Assembly (NCBI RefSeq): GCF_003060865.1
Contig: NZ_CP028918.1
Coordinates: 504,001-568,000, forward strand
DNA length: 64,000 bases
Direction: 5' to 3'
From: Gemmobacter aquarius
GTDB lineage: Bacteria; Pseudomonadota; Alphaproteobacteria; Rhodobacterales; Rhodobacteraceae
Made by a program: the position numbers and the translations under genes. Numbering within the stretch: the stretch's first letter is position 1; each line of letters begins with the position of its first letter. A model generated the notes under the pieces. It was given only the letters and a program-made list of their open reading frames with translations, made no database searches and was not told the DNA's origin. Of the stretch, positions 59,699-64,000 are shown in pieces.

Positions 59699-61429
59699 TT
59701 ACTGGTCCATGTAGATGTGTTTTTCGGCCTTTGCGCCGGGATGGGTCACGGCACCCCAGCGGGCGCCACCGACGAGTTTGGCGAATTTCCAGATTGCGCC
59801 GGTTGCATATTGCGTGGGGCGGGGGCCTGACCATGCGACATGTCGGGTGGCGAGTTCACCGTCGCCCAGTGCGACCGAGATTTCCCCTTTGATCGCGTCG
59901 ATGGTAACAAGATCACCGTTTCGCAACAGGGCGATGGGGCCGCCGTGGGCGGCTTCGGGGCCGACATGGCCGACGCAGAAGCCGCGCGTTGCACCCGAGA
60001 AGCGGCCATCGGTGATGAGTGCCACCTTCTTGCCCATGCCTTGGCCCGAAATGGCGGCGGTGGTTGCCAGCATCTCGCGCATGCCAGGGCCGCCTGCGGG
60101 GCCTTCGTTGCGGATGACGATGACTTCGCCTGCCTCGTAGGCGCGGGCGCGGACGGCTTCGAACGCCTCTTCTTCCGACTCGAAGACGCGGGCGGGGCCG
60201 GTGAAGACCTGCTCTTCTTCGGTCATTCCGGCGACCTTGACGATGGCGCCATCAGGGGCAAGGTTGCCGCGCAAACCGACGACGCCGCCGGTTGCGGTCA
60301 ACGGCGTGGCGGCGGGGTAGATCACGCGGCCATCGGCATCGCCGCGGATGTCGTCAAGCTCTTCGCCCAAGGTGCGGCACGAGGCGGTGATGCAGTCTTC
60401 GTGCAAGAGGCCGAGTTTGCGCAATTCCTTGAGCACGACGGGGACGCCGCCCACTTCGTAAAGGTCTTTGGCCACGTATTTCCCGCCGGGGCGCAGGTCG
60501 CAGAAATAGGGCGTGTCGCGCATGATGTCGGTCACGTCGAAAAGGTCGAAGTCGATCCCCGCCTCGTGCGCGATTGCCGGAAGGTGCAGGGCGGCGTTGG
60601 TGCTTCCGCCGGTGCAGGCGACGATGCGCGCGGCGTTTTCAAGGCTTTTGCGGGTGACGATGTCGCGGGCGCGGATGTTCTTTTCGATCAGGCGCAGCAC
60701 GGCCTCGCCCGAGGTGCGGCCGTAATGGTCGCGGCTTTCGTAAGGGGCGGGTGCGCCTGACGAATTCAGCAGCGCAAGACCCATCGCCTCGGAGACGCAG
60801 GCCATGGTGTTGGCGGTGTATTGCGCGCCGCAAGCGCCCGCGCCGGGGCAGGCAACACGTTCGAGGATGGCAAGTTCGGCATCGGACAGGTTGCCCGCCT
60901 GATGCTTGCCCACGGCTTCGAACACGTCCTGCACGGTGACGTCTTCGCCATGCAGGCGACCCGGCAGGATGGAGCCTCCGTAGATGAAGACCGAAGGCAC
61001 ATTCAGGCGGACCATCGCCATCATCATGCCCGGCAGGCTTTTGTCGCAGCCCGCCAGCCCTACAAGCGCGTCGTAGCAATGGCCGCGCATCGTCAATTCG
61101 ACCGTATCGGCGATGGCATCGCGCGAGGCGAGCGAGGAGCGCATGCCCTCGTGCCCCATGGCGATGCCGTCGGTTACGGTGATGGTGGTGAATTCGCGCG
61201 GCGTGCCGCCTGCAGCTTTCACCCCCGCCTTTACCGCCTGCGCCTGCCGGTTCAGTGTGATGTTGCAGGGCGCGGCCTCGTTCCAGCAGGTGGCGACGCC
61301 GACCCATGGCTGATGGATCTCCTCCTCGGTCAGGCCCATGGCGTAGAAATAGCTGCGATGCGGGGCGCGTGCGGGGCCTTCGGTGACGTGGCGGCTCGGC
61401 AGGCGGGATTTGTCGATGCGTGCGGTCAT
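59699..61429 (-). CDS. ilvD: Dihydroxy-acid dehydratase
   Basis: IlvD dehydrates dihydroxy acids to 2-oxo acids in isoleucine and valine synthesis with an Fe-S cluster. The 576-residue protein has cysteines in the cluster positions of the family (CWNEAAPCNITLNRQAQ near residue 50, LVGLAGCDKSLPGMMMAM near 125, VACTGGSTNAALHLPA near 195) and the C-terminal ALITDGRFSGATRGFCVGHV. AGAGGA precedes ATG 61429. The open frame continues upstream into DUF6671 sequence without coding sense. It lies ten bases after the DUF6671 gene, so the two may be co-transcribed. Confidence 0.93.
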   Translation of the reverse strand: MTARIDKSRLPSRHVTEGPARAPHRSYFYAMGLTEEEIHQPWVGVATCWNEAAPCNITLNRQAQAVKAGVKAAGGTPREFTTITVTDGIAMGHEGMRSSLASRDAIADTVELTMRGHCYDALVGLAGCDKSLPGMMMAMVRLNVPSVFIYGGSILPGRLHGEDVTVQDVFEAVGKHQAGNLSDAELAILERVACPGAGACGAQYTANTMACVSEAMGLALLNSSGAPAPYESRDHYGRTSGEAVLRLIEKNIRARDIVTRKSLENAARIVACTGGSTNAALHLPAIAHEAGIDFDLFDVTDIMRDTPYFCDLRPGGKYVAKDLYEVGGVPVVLKELRKLGLLHEDCITASCRTLGEELDDIRGDADGRVIYPAATPLTATGGVVGLRGNLAPDGAIVKVAGMTEEEQVFTGPARVFESEEEAFEAVRARAYEAGEVIVIRNEGPAGGPGMREMLATTAAISGQGMGKKVALITDGRFSGATRGFCVGHVGPEAAHGGPIALLRNGDLVTIDAIKGEISVALGDGELATRHVAWSGPRPTQYATGAIWKFAKLVGGARWGAVTHPGAKAEKHIYMDQ

Positions 61430-61439
61430 ATGGTCCTCT

Positions 61440-62258
61440 TTATGGGTTGCAAGCGGGGCAATGGGCGGGATCGGCTTGGCCGCTGCGGGGCTTGCGGGTA
61501 AGGAAGCCACATGCTGTGCAGCAAAGAAGATCGGCGGCGACAAGGCCTGTCGGAGTGCCGCAATCGCCGCAGGGCAGGCCGGGTTCGTTGCCGGTGCGGC
61601 CGAAGCCTGCGGCGGTGCAATCGGGGCAGGGGGTGGCAAGGCGGGCGGCGAGGCGTCGCGCAAGGCCTTCGATCACGGCCATCCGATGCGGGTTCATATG
61701 GGCGCGCATGTCGGTTTGCAGAAAGGCGCGGCCAGAGGTGGCATAGGCAAGGGCCATCGCCTCGGCCAGTGCCTGCGGATCGCGCAGACCTTTCGCGACG
61801 GGCACTGCGCCCATGGTCGGGGCGACGATGACCGCCGTGGCGGGAAAGCCGATACGGGTCAGGAAGCTTTCGGCCTCGGGCAGGGTGTGGGCGTGGCACT
61901 GGTCGTAGTTGGTGGCCGGATCGGTGACATGTTCGACGATTTCCCGCCCGCTTCCGGTGTCGAGCCAGAGCAGGATTTCCTGACCGAGGGGCAGGAAGGG
62001 CATGTGGGGATGCGGACCGTAAGAGCCTTCGCTGGCGATGGCGACAGGCAGGCCGGTCGCTTCGGCGGCGGCGCGGGCCTTGGCTCGGGCGGCGTCGAGC
62101 ATCGTGCCCGTGCGTGCCACTTCGCTGGAGAATGTGCCGAAGCGGTCGGTGTCGATATCGGCACGGGTCAGGGCGATGCCAAGCGCCGCAAGCGGTAGCG
62201 CGACTGCCGTCTCTTTGCCGTGCATCGTTCCCAGCGCCACGCGACGCGGCAGTGCCAT
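61440..62258 (-). CDS. DUF6671 family protein with C-terminal zinc ribbon
   Basis: The 272-residue protein has an N-terminal domain with RVALGTMHGKETAVALPLAA, DRFGTFSSEVARTGTMLDAA and AIASEGSYGPHPHMPFLPLG. Its cysteine-rich C-terminus contains three or four CxxC pairs (CPDC, CGDC, CTAC, CPAC), suggesting a double zinc ribbon. It matches a conserved family of unknown function (DUF6671). It lies two bases after the SbtA-like gene and ten before ilvD. ATG 62258 is preferred; one six codons upstream overlaps the neighbour. Confidence 0.78.
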   Translation of the reverse strand: MALPRRVALGTMHGKETAVALPLAALGIALTRADIDTDRFGTFSSEVARTGTMLDAARAKARAAAEATGLPVAIASEGSYGPHPHMPFLPLGQEILLWLDTGSGREIVEHVTDPATNYDQCHAHTLPEAESFLTRIGFPATAVIVAPTMGAVPVAKGLRDPQALAEAMALAYATSGRAFLQTDMRAHMNPHRMAVIEGLARRLAARLATPCPDCTAAGFGRTGNEPGLPCGDCGTPTGLVAADLLCCTACGFLTRKPRSGQADPAHCPACNP

Positions 62259-62260
62259 CG

Positions 62261-63235
62261 TCACAGCCCGTGCCAAAAGGCGGTCATCTGCCAGACCAGC
62301 GGAACGCCCGCCAGCAGCATGAAGGGAAAGGTGATCCCCAGCGAGGCCGTCAGATAGACCGACGGGTTGGCATCGGGAAAGGTCGCCCGCACGGCGGCCG
62401 GTGCGTCGATATAGCTGGCCGAGGCCGCGACGGTACCAAGCACGAAGGCCGAGCCCATCGGCAATCCCGCCAAGGTGGCCAGACCACTGACGACGAAGCC
62501 GTTCGCCATGGGCATCGCAAGGCCAAAGGCCAGCATCCGCCCGCCGACCCGCGCGAAATCCTTGAGCTGCCGCGCGGCGGTCATGCCCATTTCGAGCAGG
62601 AACAGCACGAGGACACCGCGGAAGAGATCGACGAAGAACGGCTCAACCTTGGCGAAATTAGCCTCGCCCGATGCCGCCCCGATCACCAGACCGCCGCCCA
62701 GCAACAGAAGGCCGCGGCCCCGCAGCGTCTCCATCAGGATCGAAGACAGGGCCACGCCTTGCGCCCCCTGCGCCCGTGACAGGGCAATCCGCCCGTAGAA
62801 CAACGCGACGAGGATGCCCAGTTCCATCAGCGCGACAAGGCCGGTTACATAACCTTCCATCGGGAAGCCCGCAGCTTCGGCATAGGCCCGCGCCACGACG
62901 AAGGTGACCGAAGAGACCGAGCCGTAAAGTGCTGCCACCCCGGCGGCGTCGACGATCGACAGACCGATGATGTAGCGCGCGGCAAGAAAGGCCAGAAGCG
63001 GGATCAGCAAGACGATCGCTGCGGTCACGGTCACCGCGCCCATGACGTTGGACAGGTCCGCCGTCGCCAGTTCACGCCCGCCCTGGAGGCTGATGGAGAA
63101 CAGAAGGAAGATCGCGAAGATGCGGATTACGGGTTCGGGGATTTCCAGATCGGACCGTATCAGGGTGGCGATGATGCCGAGGATGAAAGCCAGGGTGATG
63201 GGCGATACGAGATTTTCGATCAATATGGCATCCAT
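62261..63235 (-). CDS. sbtA: SbtA-like sodium-dependent bicarbonate transporter
   Basis: The 324-residue membrane protein matches the SbtA family (Na+-dependent bicarbonate uptake in cyanobacteria). It has about ten segments in two halves: ILIENLVSPITLAFILGIIA, LEIPEPVIRIFAIFLLFSIS with LQGGREL, VAALYGSVSSVTFVVARAYA, and the second-half FVLGTVAASASYIDAPAAVR with LGITFPFMLL. Transport of bicarbonate in this organism is inferred from the family; no SbtB gene is adjacent. It diverges from a LysR regulator across 108 bases, a common layout for regulator and target. Confidence 0.83.
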   Translation of the reverse strand: MDAILIENLVSPITLAFILGIIATLIRSDLEIPEPVIRIFAIFLLFSISLQGGRELATADLSNVMGAVTVTAAIVLLIPLLAFLAARYIIGLSIVDAAGVAALYGSVSSVTFVVARAYAEAAGFPMEGYVTGLVALMELGILVALFYGRIALSRAQGAQGVALSSILMETLRGRGLLLLGGGLVIGAASGEANFAKVEPFFVDLFRGVLVLFLLEMGMTAARQLKDFARVGGRMLAFGLAMPMANGFVVSGLATLAGLPMGSAFVLGTVAASASYIDAPAAVRATFPDANPSVYLTASLGITFPFMLLAGVPLVWQMTAFWHGL

Positions 63236-63343
63236 GGTACGCCGCGCTCCGCTTAGGTGTCGCGCCCTTGTGCCGAAACGGGTTTGAAAAGAGAAACGCG
63301 AAGTTTACATTTGATTTATCATTTTTTCCGATAGGTTGCCGTG

Positions 63344-64000
63344 ATGCATGATGTCGATACCGCTGTTCTACGCACCTTTCTCGCGCTAGCCGAAACCGGC
63401 AGCTTCTCGCGCGCGGGGGTAATGGTGGGGCGGTCGCAATCCGCCGTGTCCGAACAGATCCGCAAACTGGAAGAGTTGTTCGGGCGCACCTTGATCGAGC
63501 GGACCACGCGCAGCGTCCGTCTGACCGCCGAGGGCGAGCATCTGATGGCCCATGCCCGCGCAATGGTGGCACAGGCCGATGCGATGCTGGCCCGTTTCCG
63601 TGCCCCCGACATCGCGGGCGAAGTTCGCTTCGGCAGCCCCGAGGATTTCGCCTCGGTCTATCTTCCGGACATTCTCGGTGTATTTGCGGCGGCCCATCCG
63701 GCAGTGGAATTGCACGTCACCTGCCAGCTGACCCTACCGCTGGTCGAGGAATTCGAGGCCGGCGAACAAGACCTGATCATCGTCAAACAAGACCCGGAAC
63801 GGCGCTATGCCGCTTCGCGCCCGTTGTGGCGCGAACGGCTTGTCTGGGTGGCGGCGACGTCGCTCGGGCAGGAGTTTTCCGGCGCGACGCGGGGGCCGTT
63901 GCCGCTGGTGCTTAGCCCTGCGCCCTGCGTCTATCGCGGCCGCGCCACGCGCACCTTGGAGGGCGCGGGCGTGACATGGAGCGGAATCTTCACCTCGCCT
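63344..64000 (+). CDS. LysR-family transcriptional regulator (partial, runs off the window)
   Basis: The visible 219 residues start at ATG 63344 (MHDVDTAVLRTFLALAETGS). They contain the LysR winged helix FSRAGVMVGRSQSAVSEQIR with KLEELFGRTLIERTTRSVRL (residues 20-60) and the start of the effector domain (GEVRFGSPEDFASVYLPDIL, VWVAATSLGQEFSG). The stop codon lies beyond base 64000. It is divergent from the SbtA-like gene; the 108-base gap contains an AT-rich stretch (about 63301-63335) where a LysR operator and both promoters could lie. Control of the transporter is likely but inferred. Confidence 0.9.
   Translation, partial: MHDVDTAVLRTFLALAETGSFSRAGVMVGRSQSAVSEQIRKLEELFGRTLIERTTRSVRLTAEGEHLMAHARAMVAQADAMLARFRAPDIAGEVRFGSPEDFASVYLPDILGVFAAAHPAVELHVTCQLTLPLVEEFEAGEQDLIIVKQDPERRYAASRPLWRERLVWVAATSLGQEFSGATRGPLPLVLSPAPCVYRGRATRTLEGAGVTWSGIFTSP

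Noticed and set aside
1..64000. tRNA or rRNA genes and recent horizontal islands
   Set aside because: No cloverleaf or rRNA-like stretch was noticed by eye, and no region differs clearly in base composition except short promoter islands. A tRNA scan would settle this.

Overview
This window is a dense, GC-rich stretch of an alphaproteobacterial chromosome. Gene content and order point to the Rhodobacterales (Rhodobacter/Paracoccus-type bacteria): a glcDEF operon, pyrB followed by two small genes, a pyrC-like gene and plsY, an ALDH16-type dehydrogenase beside deoC, a fused mnhAB antiporter, frcBCA with a divergent ROK regulator, and phasin, DUF1285 and DUF1203 genes. This placement comes from gene families read by eye, not from a database search. 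I see no tRNA, rRNA, CRISPR array, transposase, integrase or phage gene. The window looks like core chromosome with many structured intergenic repeats.

Layout. 1-3393 (minus): glycolate oxidase glcD-glcE-glcF, with glcF cut by the window edge. 3486-4175: DUF599 membrane protein. 4318-11028 (minus): a MoxR system of AAA+ ATPase, DUF58 protein, BatA-N/DUF4159 fusion and vWA/amidotransferase-like membrane protein. 11164-13035 (minus): a MotA/MotB-like stator pair. 13228-15410: DUF1285, hydroxypyruvate isomerase, CHCC zinc finger and phasin-like genes. 15706-19081: polA and a YdeI-like gene. 19088-22733: DUF1203, HIT, and a divergent GT14 glycosyltransferase/sulfotransferase pair. 23037-27302: adenosine kinase, nth, an AraC-MGMT repair protein, an OmpA lipoprotein and a GntR regulator. 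27360-32154 (minus): two DUF805 genes, then plsY-pyrC-like-membrane gene-membrane gene-pyrB. 32322-34298: UDG-like, LysE and moaB. 34356-39347: DsbD-N protein, YqgE, ALDH16 and deoC. 39444-45230 (minus): Na+/H+ antiporter mnhACDEFG. 45349-49814: frcR-like ROK regulator and the frcBCA sugar transporter. 49999-54709: DMT exporter, adenine deaminase, ExoD and an orphan polyamine-type binding protein. 54908-59620: a small unknown gene, ABC exporter, methyltransferase and WbsX-like protein. 59699-64000: ilvD, DUF6671, SbtA-like transporter and a divergent LysR regulator cut by the window edge.

Three themes stand out. First, at least four genes, and probably five, are broken by what looks like one missing G/C in a homopolymer (polA, the MotB-like gene, the vWA membrane protein, mnhG, probably the DsbD-N gene). 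In each case the other frame restores the expected protein. I read this as a consensus error pattern rather than biology and annotate the restored genes. Second, intergenic spaces carry a family of paired inverted repeats built on CAAATATCCTCGGGG, plus other strong hairpins, mostly between gene ends. Third, several conserved but poorly understood modules are present: a stator pair beside a MoxR/Bat-like operon, a eukaryote-like branching-glycosyltransferase/sulfotransferase pair, a dihydroorotase relative without its metal ligands, and a UDG relative lacking most iron-sulfur cysteines. A shared TTGGT-N11-ACCA dyad upstream of glcD and of the unlinked GntR gene suggests that this GntR protein controls glycolate oxidation.
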